Source: an uncultured Muribaculaceae bacterium (lineage in GTDB: Bacteria; Bacteroidota; Bacteroidia; Bacteroidales; Muribaculaceae). From it: a stretch of DNA of 64,000 nt. A model generated the notes under the pieces. It saw nothing but the letters and a program-made list of their open reading frames with translations. It did no database searches and was not told the origin of the DNA. The stretch covers positions 62,001 through 126,000 of the forward strand of contig CAJTWH010000005.1 of the NCBI GenBank assembly GCA_910579995.1. The letters are read 5' to 3'. A program made the position numbers and the translations under genes. Below are positions 33,798 through 41,608 of the stretch, one piece after another. The number at the start of each line of letters is the position of its first letter. Position 1 is the first letter of the stretch.

Positions 33798-36317
33798 TCA
33801 AAGCCTCCTGAGTACATCGATGAGCTTCTCTCCCTGATGGATGGTATATCCTTGGCTGAGATAAACCACGCGGTTGAAAGTGTCGGCGATGATAAATACC
33901 GGAGCGTCGGCGATATCGGCTTTCATATTCTCGGCGAGGTCGCGTGCGATATTGCCATCGGCATCATAGCCGAAGACAGCCGAGTCGGGCAGTTTACCGA
34001 AAGCGTCGCGTTTGAAGCGCCCGGCGCGCTCCTTGTCGGCGAAAATAAGCATTAGTTTTACTCCCTGTTTGTCAAACTCTTCGGCTACTGCCGAGAGGTC
34101 GTTGAGTGCATGGGCTGTCGGCTCGTGCCCCGGAGCTATGAAGCCGAGCACGTAATAGCCGCGTCCGGTGGTCGAAAGCAGGCTGCGGGCATTGTCGTCG
34201 GCGAGGCCATGGTAGAGGTTTTCGGAGTTGAACGAGCCTATCACTTGCACTTGGCCATTGTCGCTGCGCACGGTGAGAGGCACCGGCACACTCGCCTTGT
34301 CGGCCTCGAAGAATACAGCGCGGGCAAGCACACCGCCATTGGCGAGCCGCTGTCCGCTCACGAGCATGTAATAGCCCGGGTCGACGTAGGTGCCGTTTTT
34401 GAAAGTCTTGCTCCAAGGCGTGAAATCGTCGTAGGCAAGTTGCTCCGGCGTGCCGTCGCTAATGCGCGAGAGCGAGAAGTTGGAGTAATATTTTGGGTCG
34501 TCGATACGCGAGCCCTTGCTCAGATATCTCAAGCGGAGGTCGGTCTTCTTGGCATTGCCCGGCTTGCTTGTCTTGTCGAATTCCACGGCCGTCCAAGTGC
34601 GGTTGTCGGCTGAATATTCAAGATTTCCGGTCACTGGGTCGATACGCGCCGGTATGCCGCAGCTGCGTGCCATGGCAACGAAAAGGATATCGCGTGAGCG
34701 GCTGTCGATATCGCGTTTATGCTTCCATGCCGACACCGGGCTTATGCACAGATGTCGCGGATTGCGCTCTTCCGACACGGCGACGCTGTCTCTTATCAGT
34801 TGCACCAGCACTTCCGGGTTTTCTCTGATTTCATCTTTTATTGCACGGCTCAGGGCTGTGTTGAAAAATTTCTTGTAGGGATAAAGCTCTTCATTGGCCA
34901 CGCGCGGATTGAGCACATAGCGGGCATACATGAGAGTGTCCCCCGTCATGCGCGAGTGCAGGAAGTTGTCTTCAAGCACATCATAGCTTACGTCGCGCAG
35001 GTCTTTTTCAGATAGAGCGCACAGCAGGTCGGTGGCTCTTTTGGGCGAAAGCTTGGCGGCGTAGGTAAGAAAGCGGCATATAGTGGCATGGTTGCCGTAA
35101 GTCGCCGGCAGGATTCCGGCGAGCAGGTCGGCGTCGTAGTCGTAGCGCAAGGCGAAGTTACGCGCTACTTCTTCACTTGCCATGGTGGCCATGTAGGCGT
35201 TGCGTATCGAGTCTTCCTTTGCCTTGCATACTTCATTGGCAGCAGTGGCTTCGGCGCTTGCTGTCGGTAGTTTGGCCGACTGCGCAGGAGGAATGAGGTC
35301 GAAGTCCACTGCGAAATTATCGCCGCTTGCGTGGTTGAGGGTAATTGTGAAAACGCTGTCGCAGCCCGTATACATCTTCTCTATGCCGAAGCGCTCGCCG
35401 TCGGTAGCCCAAATCACCATGTCGCCGACGCCGGTGGTCACCTGCGCCATGCCTCCGGCGTCGGCAATGCGTGTAGCCACAGGATAAAATTCAGCGTAAT
35501 TATATAGGCAATACATCACCTTTGCGCCCTTGGCCGGCGACCCGTCGGCGTTTACTGCTTTCACGCGGGCATTGACAGTGGGGGCGTAGGTGGGGGTGAC
35601 ATTTACCAGAGAGAAGTATGGCGAAGAGTATAATATCTCTTCCTCGCCACCGTAGCGGCCGTCGGTGCGCGTGCTCATCAGCATGCCGCGCGAGGCCGGT
35701 GCGTTGAACCATGCCATGTTGAGCTCTGGCTCGGGCTCGCATGCACCCAAGAATTGCCATTTGCCATCTACAAAAACTTCCACCCAAGCATGATTGTCGT
35801 CGGTATGCGCCCAGCGGGGGGTATAAACCTGTCGGGCAGGAATACCTACAGCACGCATTGCCGCAACAACAAATGCGCTCTCCTCGCCGCAGCGTCCCCA
35901 TGAAGTGCGCACAGTCGACAATGGCGACGAGGTGCGCCCGTCTGATGGGCGGTAAGTCACTTTCTCGTGTGCCCAGTGGTTAACCTCGAGTGCCGCCTCA
36001 TGTATGTCCATGCCTCGGAGGCGGGGAGCGAGCTCGTTGTAGAAAACCGTACGGCACGAGTCAAGGCGCTCATTGTTGGTTCGCACCGGCAAAACGAAGT
36101 CATAGAACAGCGTATCGCTTATCTCCTTGCCCCAAGGCATTTCCTCGCGGGCTAAAAGTGACATTCTCGCGTTCTCTACAAAAAATTCACGAGAATAGTC
36201 GAGAGAGTCGGGCAGCGACATGCGTGCATACAGTGTGTCGGTAGCTTGCTCTATGGTGATGGCATTTGCGGTGATACTGATAAATCCGGCAAATGCTGCG
36301 GCTAATATCTTGTTCAT
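33798..36317 (-). CDS. Secreted transglutaminase-like protein with thioredoxin-like tail
   Basis: 839 residues. Signal peptide (1-19). A transglutaminase-like (TGc) domain at about 105-200 has C143 (SWGRCGEESAFV) and H176 (DDNHAWVEVF); the usual third residue, an Asp after the W, is replaced by a GACEPE segment. The middle (about 380-650) has an alpha-rich part and a second TGc-like stretch (ARSCGIPARIDPVTG). The end (about 725-839) resembles a thioredoxin fold (GYYVLGFIAPGHEP, LMLIFADKE, APVFIIAD) without a CxxC. Probably a periplasmic or surface enzyme acting on proteins or peptides. The start overlaps the cutC end by 4 bases. Confidence 0.8.
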   Translation of the reverse strand: MNKILAAAFAGFISITANAITIEQATDTLYARMSLPDSLDYSREFFVENARMSLLAREEMPWGKEISDTLFYDFVLPVRTNNERLDSCRTVFYNELAPRLRGMDIHEAALEVNHWAHEKVTYRPSDGRTSSPLSTVRTSWGRCGEESAFVVAAMRAVGIPARQVYTPRWAHTDDNHAWVEVFVDGKWQFLGACEPEPELNMAWFNAPASRGMLMSTRTDGRYGGEEEILYSSPYFSLVNVTPTYAPTVNARVKAVNADGSPAKGAKVMYCLYNYAEFYPVATRIADAGGMAQVTTGVGDMVIWATDGERFGIEKMYTGCDSVFTITLNHASGDNFAVDFDLIPPAQSAKLPTASAEATAANEVCKAKEDSIRNAYMATMASEEVARNFALRYDYDADLLAGILPATYGNHATICRFLTYAAKLSPKRATDLLCALSEKDLRDVSYDVLEDNFLHSRMTGDTLMYARYVLNPRVANEELYPYKKFFNTALSRAIKDEIRENPEVLVQLIRDSVAVSEERNPRHLCISPVSAWKHKRDIDSRSRDILFVAMARSCGIPARIDPVTGNLEYSADNRTWTAVEFDKTSKPGNAKKTDLRLRYLSKGSRIDDPKYYSNFSLSRISDGTPEQLAYDDFTPWSKTFKNGTYVDPGYYMLVSGQRLANGGVLARAVFFEADKASVPVPLTVRSDNGQVQVIGSFNSENLYHGLADDNARSLLSTTGRGYYVLGFIAPGHEPTAHALNDLSAVAEEFDKQGVKLMLIFADKERAGRFKRDAFGKLPDSAVFGYDADGNIARDLAENMKADIADAPVFIIADTFNRVVYLSQGYTIHQGEKLIDVLRRL

Positions 36318-36997
36318 GATTGATGATTTATGCTTTTGATAATATGACGGATTACTTCGGGGGCCGACGATTCACCTCCGGCACGGCAAGACCCGTGGAT
36401 TTCTGTCGTTCCGCAATAGCTGATGATGTCTGCGGCGTTGTTGTGGTTCACCCCTCCGCCGGGTAAGATTATAATACGCCCGGCTGCTTGCTCGCAAAGA
36501 GCTTTCAGTCCGTCCTTTCCGGCTTCCACATCGGCTGCTCCCGCAGATGTGAGCACCCTGTCGTAGCCGAGGGCTATCAATTGCTCAAGTGCCTCGCGGC
36601 GGTCGCGGCAGTGGTCAAAAGCGCGGTGGAAAGTGATTGTCAATCCGTTCTTTTTTGCAAGTTCGGCGGCTGCCTTTGCAAAGTCGAGGTCGATGTCACC
36701 GTCTGGAGTCAACGCGCCGGTCACCACGCCGTCGCACTTCCCGGCTGCCACGGTCGTGATATCTTCAAGCATTGCTGCTTTTTCGTAAGAGGAAAATACA
36801 AAATTGCCTTCACGCACACGGATAAGCACATTTATAGTGCCGCCATATATCGCGCGGGCTGTGGCAATCATTCCGCGCGACGGTGTGACGCCGCCCGACG
36901 CCAACACGGCGCAAAGCTCTATGCGGCGGGCGCTTGCTTCCGCCGCCGCTATAACACTCTTTAAATCAGAACAACAAACTTCGAGAATCTTCTCCAT
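36314..36997 (-). CDS. cutC: CutC family protein
   Basis: 227 residues, TIM barrel. The ATG at 36997 is used. Motifs: LEVCCSDLKSVIAAAEASAR at the N-terminus, RIELCAVLASGGVTPSRG, VTGALTPDGDIDL, TFHRAFDHCRD, RVLTSAGAADVEAG and IILPGGGVNHNNA. CutC was first linked to copper homeostasis; its enzymatic role is not settled. A TATCTTTG box at 37050-37057 precedes it. The downstream transglutaminase-like gene is translationally coupled. Confidence 0.93.
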   Translation of the reverse strand: MEKILEVCCSDLKSVIAAAEASARRIELCAVLASGGVTPSRGMIATARAIYGGTINVLIRVREGNFVFSSYEKAAMLEDITTVAAGKCDGVVTGALTPDGDIDLDFAKAAAELAKKNGLTITFHRAFDHCRDRREALEQLIALGYDRVLTSAGAADVEAGKDGLKALCEQAAGRIIILPGGGVNHNNAADIISYCGTTEIHGSCRAGGESSAPEVIRHIIKSINHQS

Positions 36998-37049
36998 CAA
37001 AATACCGGACTAAAATACAGCACAAAAATAGTTAAAATTTTTTGTTATG

Positions 37050-37057
37050 CAAAGATA
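37050..37057 (-). promoter_or_regulatory. -7 promoter element of cutC
   Basis: TATCTTTG on the minus strand, 52 bases upstream of the cutC ATG. A second, weaker match (TATTTTTG, 37023-37030) is nearer the gene. Confidence 0.55.
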
Positions 37058-37140
37058 GCCACAGCTGTTCAAGTTTTATGTTAGTGTGATCTTGATGAAA
37101 TATTTTATCATAATATGATGATTATGTGGGTGAAAAACAT

Positions 37141-37148
37141 TATCTTTG
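37141..37148 (+). promoter_or_regulatory. -7 promoter element of the hairpin-rich leader
   Basis: TATCTTTG on the plus strand. Transcription would begin near 37154, about 250 bases upstream of the next gene. Confidence 0.6.
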
Positions 37149-37153
37149 CACAA

Positions 37154-37405
37154 CAAAAAAGGAACAACCGCTTGTTTAATAATTGAGTACTTATTTAAAA
37201 GATTAAGATATGGCGTTCGCAGAACGCCGATTATGCCGGAAGTAACATGTAATCGGCGTCTTCACAGACGCCCGCTGACGGAGAGCAGCCTTCCGCCCCG
37301 CATACCTCCGCAAGCTACGATATACGGGGTTATGGGTTAATCTGCGTTCTACGAACGCCCATCGCCTTTCGCGTGCGAAACTTATTTTCGATTAATTTTG
37401 AGATT
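37154..37405 (+). ncRNA. Structured 5' leader or small RNA with six hairpins
   Basis: Successive stems: GGCGTTC/GAACGCC (37212-37228), CCGATTA/TAATCGG (37227-37256), GGCGTCT/AGACGCC (37255-37272), CCCCG/CGGGG (37296-37329), GCGTTC/GAACGC (37344-37358) and TTTCGC/GCGAAA (37367-37380). The second stem shares bases with both its neighbours, so alternative folds are possible. The region is GC-richer than the flanks and has no credible ORF. It lies between a -7 promoter box and the small membrane protein at 37406. It fits no riboswitch class that I recognise. Confidence 0.55.
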
Positions 37406-37687
37406 ATGCCACGCAAAAATGAATTGAGATATTTACAGGACCGCGAGGATATTAACCGACTCTATAATGCGCCGGAAAACCGACGGTTGAAATATGCCGC
37501 TATGGCTGTGATTGGAGTTGTTATCATTCTCCTGCTGTCAATGGTGGTATGGTTTGATGATATCTCTCCTAAAGCTATGCTTATAATGCGCGGTTGCGCG
37601 GGTTTGGGGGCAATAATATTTGTAGTTTTGGTTGGAATACTCACTTACAGGGTCAACAAGCAGCACATCTCCGGCCGGAGAAAATGA
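37406..37687 (+). CDS. Small two-helix membrane protein, unknown function
   Basis: 93 residues from the ATG at 37406. A charged N-terminus (MPRKNELRYLQDREDINRLY) is followed by two membrane helices at about 29-47 and 56-78 and a basic tail ending SGRRK. No family is recognised. It follows the long structured leader, so its expression may be controlled at RNA level. Confidence 0.65.
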   Translation: MPRKNELRYLQDREDINRLYNAPENRRLKYAAMAVIGVVIILLLSMVVWFDDISPKAMLIMRGCAGLGAIIFVVLVGILTYRVNKQHISGRRK

Positions 37688-37747
37688 GCTTGCTGTCGGC
37701 ATGCGGAAATTCATGTCGTCACGCACTCTATTTCTCATATTTTTTTG

Positions 37748-37755
37748 TAACTTTG
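37748..37755 (+). promoter_or_regulatory. -7 promoter element of the Nfn-like operon
   Basis: TAACTTTG, 20 bases before the ATG at 37776; this decides the start against a 48-codon upstream extension. Confidence 0.65.
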
Positions 37756-37775
37756 TGGCATTAAACCTTAGTGCT

Positions 37776-38561
37776 ATGAATCTGATAGTCGAAAAAGAAT
37801 ATTTCTCGGAAAATGTCGTCAAGCTCGTTGTAGCTGCGCCCGATGTCGCAAAGGCGCGCAAGCCGGGCCATTTCGTCATTGTCCGCTGTGGTGAGGGCGG
37901 GGAGCGTATTCCTCTTACAATTGCCGACGCCGATATTGCCAAGGGCACTGTCACTCTTGTTGTGCAGGCCGTAGGCGAGTCTACTCGTAAGATTTGCGCC
38001 CTCGAAGCCGGCGAATCGCTCACCGATCTTGTAGGCCCTCTTGGTCGTGCTACCGATATAGCACGGCGCGACGGTACTGTGGTATGCTGCGGCGGCGGTG
38101 TCGGTGTGGCTCCGCTTCTTCCCATCATCAAGGCCATGAAGCAGGCCGGAAACCGCGTGGTGAGCGTACTCGCTGCCCGTAACAAGGATCTGATTATCCT
38201 TGAAAACGAGGTGCGCCAATGGTCAGACGAAGTCGTGATCATGACCGACGACGGCAGCGCAGGTCGCAAAGGCCTCGTCACTGCCGGTGTAGAAGAGGTT
38301 ATCAATCGTGAGAATGTAGCTGAGGTAGTGGCCATCGGCCCTGCGATAATGATGAAATTTGTGGCGCTTCTCACCAAGAAATACAATATTCCCACTATCG
38401 TTTCACTCAATACCATCATGGTCGACGGCACCGGTATGTGCGGTGCCTGCCGCGTGAATGTCGGCGGCAAGACGCGCTTTGTCTGCGTCGACGGCCCCGA
38501 GTTCGATGCCCATCAGGTCGATTTTGACGAGATGATGATGCGTATGAAAGCTTATCAGTAA
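37776..38561 (+). CDS. FAD/NAD- and 2Fe-2S-binding oxidoreductase subunit (NfnA/SudB/PyrK-like)
   Basis: 261 residues. Ferredoxin-NADP reductase-like fold: the FAD part (PGHFVIVRCGEGGERIPLTI), the NAD part (VVCCGGGVGVAPLLPIIKAM) and a C-terminal cysteine cluster for a 2Fe-2S centre (MCGACRVNVGGKTRFVCVDG). It is followed after 6 bases by a GltA-like subunit. This pairing is that of NfnAB (NADH-dependent reduced ferredoxin:NADP+ oxidoreductase) or sulfide dehydrogenase SudBA. It therefore probably links NAD(H), ferredoxin and NADP(H) pools in the cytosol. Confidence 0.88.
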   Translation: MNLIVEKEYFSENVVKLVVAAPDVAKARKPGHFVIVRCGEGGERIPLTIADADIAKGTVTLVVQAVGESTRKICALEAGESLTDLVGPLGRATDIARRDGTVVCCGGGVGVAPLLPIIKAMKQAGNRVVSVLAARNKDLIILENEVRQWSDEVVIMTDDGSAGRKGLVTAGVEEVINRENVAEVVAIGPAIMMKFVALLTKKYNIPTIVSLNTIMVDGTGMCGACRVNVGGKTRFVCVDGPEFDAHQVDFDEMMMRMKAYQ

Positions 38562-38567
38562 ACAGCT

Positions 38568-40037
38568 ATGGAGAAGATAGATATTCAAGGCCGCGACGCC
38601 GCTTGGCGCGAAGATATGCGCAAGGCTATGACGGCAAAGCAACGCGCCGACATTCCCCGCGTGGTAATGCCTATGCTCGACGGCTCTTTCCGCGTCACAT
38701 GCAATAATGAAGTCAACGAGGGGCTCAGTCTTGAGCAGGCTCAGCTTGAGGCCACACGATGTCTCGACTGCCCCAATCCTTCATGTGTCGAGGGTTGTCC
38801 TGTAGGCATACATATTCCCGACTTTATCAAGAATATTCAGCGTGGCGATCTGCCCATGGCTGCTGCCATCCTTAAGTCTACCAGCGCTTTGCCCGCAGTG
38901 TGTGGCCGTGTGTGCCCGCAGGAGAAGCAGTGCGAGAGCCGCTGTATCTATAACAAGATGAAGAAAGAGCCGGTGGCTATCGGTTATCTCGAACGCTTTG
39001 CCGCTGACGCAGAGATTGCCCGTGGTGAAGCCAATGATACTCAGGCTGTTGAATGCAACGGAATACGTGTGGCCGTCGCCGGCTCAGGCCCCGCCGGTCT
39101 TTCTTTCGCCGGAGAGATGGCACGCCGCGGCTTCGAGGTGGATGTTTTCGAGGCTCTCCATGAAATTGGCGGTGTGCTCAAATACGGTATTCCCGAGTTC
39201 CGCCTTCCCAACCGTATTGTCGATGCCGAGCTCGCCAACCTCGCGCGCGCCGGAGTCCGTTTCCACACCGACACTGTCATCGGCAAGACCCTCTCCTACG
39301 ACGATCTTCTCAACCAAGGGTTTAAAGGAATTTTCGTGGCTTCAGGTGCCGGACTTCCCCGTTTCATGGGTATCCCCGGCGAGAATTACTGCGGTGTGCT
39401 TTCGAGCAACGAATACCTCACACGTATCAATCTGATGGGTGCCGGACGTCCCGGAAGCGACACTCCTGCTCCTCTCGGAAAGCGGGTGGCAGTTATCGGC
39501 GGCGGTAACACAGCCATGGACTCCGTCCGCACAGCCCGACGTATGGGTGCCGAGCGCGCCATGATAATCTATCGCCGCAGCGAGGCCGAAATGCCTGCCC
39601 GACGCGAAGAAATTGAGCATGCAAAGCAAGAAGGCGTAGAGTTTATGACCCTCGCCAACCCCGTTGAATATCTTGCCGACGAGCGTGGCCGCGTGCGTGC
39701 TGTCCGCGTGCAGCGCATGGAGCTTGGTGAGCCCGACGCTTCAGGCCGCCGCAAGCCGGTGCCTGTCCCCGGTGCTATAGATGAGATTGAGATCGATCTG
39801 GCGATTGTGAGTGTCGGTGTTTCGCCAAATCCTTTGATACCCAACAATATCGATGGATTGAATGTCACCGACCGCGGCACGATTGCTGTCGACGCCAATC
39901 ATCAGTCATCTTTACCCACCATATATGCCGGTGGCGATATCGTGCGCGGTGGAGCCACTGTTATCCTTGCCATGGGCGATGGCCGCCAGGCCGCTGCCTC
40001 AATGGCCGAAAAATTACTTGCAGATGTCAATAGCTAA
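38568..40037 (+). CDS. NADPH-dependent glutamate synthase-type oxidoreductase (GltA/NfnB/SudA family)
   Basis: 489 residues. Two cysteine clusters for 4Fe-4S centres: CLDCPNPSCVEGCPVG (about 65-80) and CGRVCPQEKQCESRC (about 110-125). Then an FAD site (VAVAGSGPAGLSFAGEMARR) and an NADPH site (VAVIGGGNTAMDSVRTARRMG). Often labelled glutamate synthase small subunit, but the large amidotransferase subunit is absent here and the neighbour at 37776 is an NfnA/SudB-type subunit, so an Nfn-like complex is more likely. Its last 14 bases overlap the zinc-binding protein gene. Confidence 0.9.
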   Translation: MEKIDIQGRDAAWREDMRKAMTAKQRADIPRVVMPMLDGSFRVTCNNEVNEGLSLEQAQLEATRCLDCPNPSCVEGCPVGIHIPDFIKNIQRGDLPMAAAILKSTSALPAVCGRVCPQEKQCESRCIYNKMKKEPVAIGYLERFAADAEIARGEANDTQAVECNGIRVAVAGSGPAGLSFAGEMARRGFEVDVFEALHEIGGVLKYGIPEFRLPNRIVDAELANLARAGVRFHTDTVIGKTLSYDDLLNQGFKGIFVASGAGLPRFMGIPGENYCGVLSSNEYLTRINLMGAGRPGSDTPAPLGKRVAVIGGGNTAMDSVRTARRMGAERAMIIYRRSEAEMPARREEIEHAKQEGVEFMTLANPVEYLADERGRVRAVRVQRMELGEPDASGRRKPVPVPGAIDEIEIDLAIVSVGVSPNPLIPNNIDGLNVTDRGTIAVDANHQSSLPTIYAGGDIVRGGATVILAMGDGRQAAASMAEKLLADVNS

Positions 40038-40878
40038 GTATATTTTTATGGCGGCTTGCCTGTTTGTGGTCGCTTCGTGCGACAGCAGGCAAGCTGCTGA
40101 TAAACCTATCCTTGCGGTGAGCATTGAGCCTCAGCGCCAGATTCTTGAAAAAATTGCCGGCCCGGATTTCGAGGTTACAACACTGCTTGGCCGCGGTGCA
40201 GATCCGGAGACTTTCGACCCCTCGACTGCCCAACGTCTCGCAGTTGATGAGGCCGATATATATTTTTCTACCGGAGTTCTTCCTTTCGAATCCAAGATTC
40301 AGGAGTCGATAGCAAAGGAGAGTGAATTTGTAGATACCTCCAAAGGCATGACGTTGCTCTATGGCACTCACGGACATGCACATGTCGACTCCGCCTCTGC
40401 TCCTGACCCCCACTATTGGAGTTCGGTAATCGGAGCCACTGCTATTGCCCGTAATATGGCCGAAGCGCTCAAGAAGCGCTATCCTGAACGAGCTGTCGAC
40501 ATCAATCTGCGTCTCGACGATTTCTATATGGAAATGGCTGAGCTCAACCGCCGTATTGCCGACAAGCTGGAGAAGGCAAAAAATCCGGTATTTGCCGTCT
40601 GGCACCCGTCGCTGAGCTATTTTGCACGAGACTACGGGCTGGAGCAACTCTCTCTTGGTGAAGAAGGCAAGGAACTGTCGGCCAAAGATATGGCTGAGGC
40701 TATCGACCATGCCAAAGCCGACAAGGTAACTGTCTTTTTCTTCCAACCGGGCATTGACTCACGTCAGGCCGAAGTGCTCAACGAGAGCATAGGCTCGCGC
40801 TTGGTTTCAATAAATCCCCTCGACTATAACTGGCAGGGACAGCTCTTAAGTATTGCCGATGAGATTGCCAGGCCATAG
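40024..40878 (+). CDS. Zinc-type ABC transporter substrate-binding lipoprotein (ZnuA-like)
   Basis: 284 residues from the ATG at 40024, which begins a lipoprotein signal ending VVASC. Cluster A-I metal-binding fold: KPILAVSIEPQRQILEKIAG, GADPETFDPS, a short His-rich loop (HGHAHVDS) and later VWHPSLSYFARDYGL with the conserved His, then FFQPGIDSRQAEVL. It would capture Zn2+ (or Mn2+) in the periplasm. It overlaps the oxidoreductase gene upstream by 14 bases and the ATPase gene downstream by 20. Confidence 0.9.
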   Translation: MSIAKYIFMAACLFVVASCDSRQAADKPILAVSIEPQRQILEKIAGPDFEVTTLLGRGADPETFDPSTAQRLAVDEADIYFSTGVLPFESKIQESIAKESEFVDTSKGMTLLYGTHGHAHVDSASAPDPHYWSSVIGATAIARNMAEALKKRYPERAVDINLRLDDFYMEMAELNRRIADKLEKAKNPVFAVWHPSLSYFARDYGLEQLSLGEEGKELSAKDMAEAIDHAKADKVTVFFFQPGIDSRQAEVLNESIGSRLVSINPLDYNWQGQLLSIADEIARP

Positions 40879-41608
40879 CGATCCTTGTCGGTGCGGATCG
40901 TGCGCCCATCACGATGGTGCACATCCGCTTCTGTCGCTTTGCGATATCTCTTTCGTGCGCGACAGCCGCCTTATCCTCAACGATGTCAATTTCACCGTTG
41001 ACCGTGGAGATTTTCTTGCCATCACCGGCCCCAACGGTGGTGGCAAGACCACTATACTGCGCATGATATTGGGTCTGCTCAAACCTTCGCGTGGAAAAAT
41101 CGTATACTATAACGAAGCCGGCGGGCAAATGCCATCAGGCGATTTCCGTCCCGGCTATCTGCCTCAGAAGAACAGTGTCGACTCGCATTTCCCCATTACC
41201 GTAGGCGAGGTTATAGCCTCCGGCTTGCTGGCGTATAAGAATATCGACAAAGACGAGAGACAGGCGCGGATTGAAGAGGCTCTCGGCCTCACCGGCCTCA
41301 CCGACCTCGCCCGACGCCCCATCGGACGCCTGTCAGGCGGTCAGCTGCAGCGTGCGCTCCTCGGGCGTGCGATTGTGGCGCGACCGGATGTCCTTATTCT
41401 CGACGAACCGCTGAGCTATCTCGACCGCCGCTTCGAGCAGCAGCTCTACAATATACTCTCAAGCCTCAAGAAAGGCACGACAGTGCTTCTCGTCAGCCAT
41501 CAGATATCGCAGATCGACGCCCTCGCCAACCGCCACGTCATCGTAGACCACACCCTCGCCGAGTGCACCCGCGAGCACCACTACACTCCCCAATCCTGCC
41601 AAGACTGA
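40859..41608 (+). CDS. Metal ABC transporter ATPase (ZnuC-like) with Cys/His-rich N-terminal tail
   Basis: 249 residues from the ATG at 40859. Walker A GPNGGGKTT, signature LSGGQLQRALLGRA, Walker B LILDEPLSYLD, H-loop SHQISQ. It energises the partner of the ZnuA-like protein. Before the ABC fold is an added tail, HSDPCRCGSCAHHDGAH (about residues 7-23), with three Cys and four His, which could bind zinc. No permease gene follows: the next gene is convergent and its stop codon directly abuts this one, with no bases between. Confidence 0.9.
   Translation: MRLPGHSDPCRCGSCAHHDGAHPLLSLCDISFVRDSRLILNDVNFTVDRGDFLAITGPNGGGKTTILRMILGLLKPSRGKIVYYNEAGGQMPSGDFRPGYLPQKNSVDSHFPITVGEVIASGLLAYKNIDKDERQARIEEALGLTGLTDLARRPIGRLSGGQLQRALLGRAIVARPDVLILDEPLSYLDRRFEQQLYNILSSLKKGTTVLLVSHQISQIDALANRHVIVDHTLAECTREHHYTPQSCQD

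Noticed and set aside
37146..37340. Short ORF in the hairpin-rich leader
   Set aside because: It spans several perfect hairpins, has no recognisable start context and no protein-like composition.
37212..37380. CRISPR array
   Set aside because: The repeated arms differ in sequence and spacing, and there are no constant direct repeats or cas genes.
37632..37775. 48-codon N-terminal extension of the NfnA-like protein
   Set aside because: A TAACTTTG promoter at 37748-37755 lies inside it, and the first part overlaps the preceding gene.
39862..40023. 54-codon N-terminal extension of the ZnuA-like protein
   Set aside because: It overlaps the GltA-like gene in another frame, and the ATG at 40024 opens a complete lipoprotein signal.
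38568..40037. Glutamate synthase small subunit as the sole function
   Set aside because: No large glutamate synthase subunit is nearby and the partner gene is of NfnA/SudB type, so the classic label alone is unsafe.
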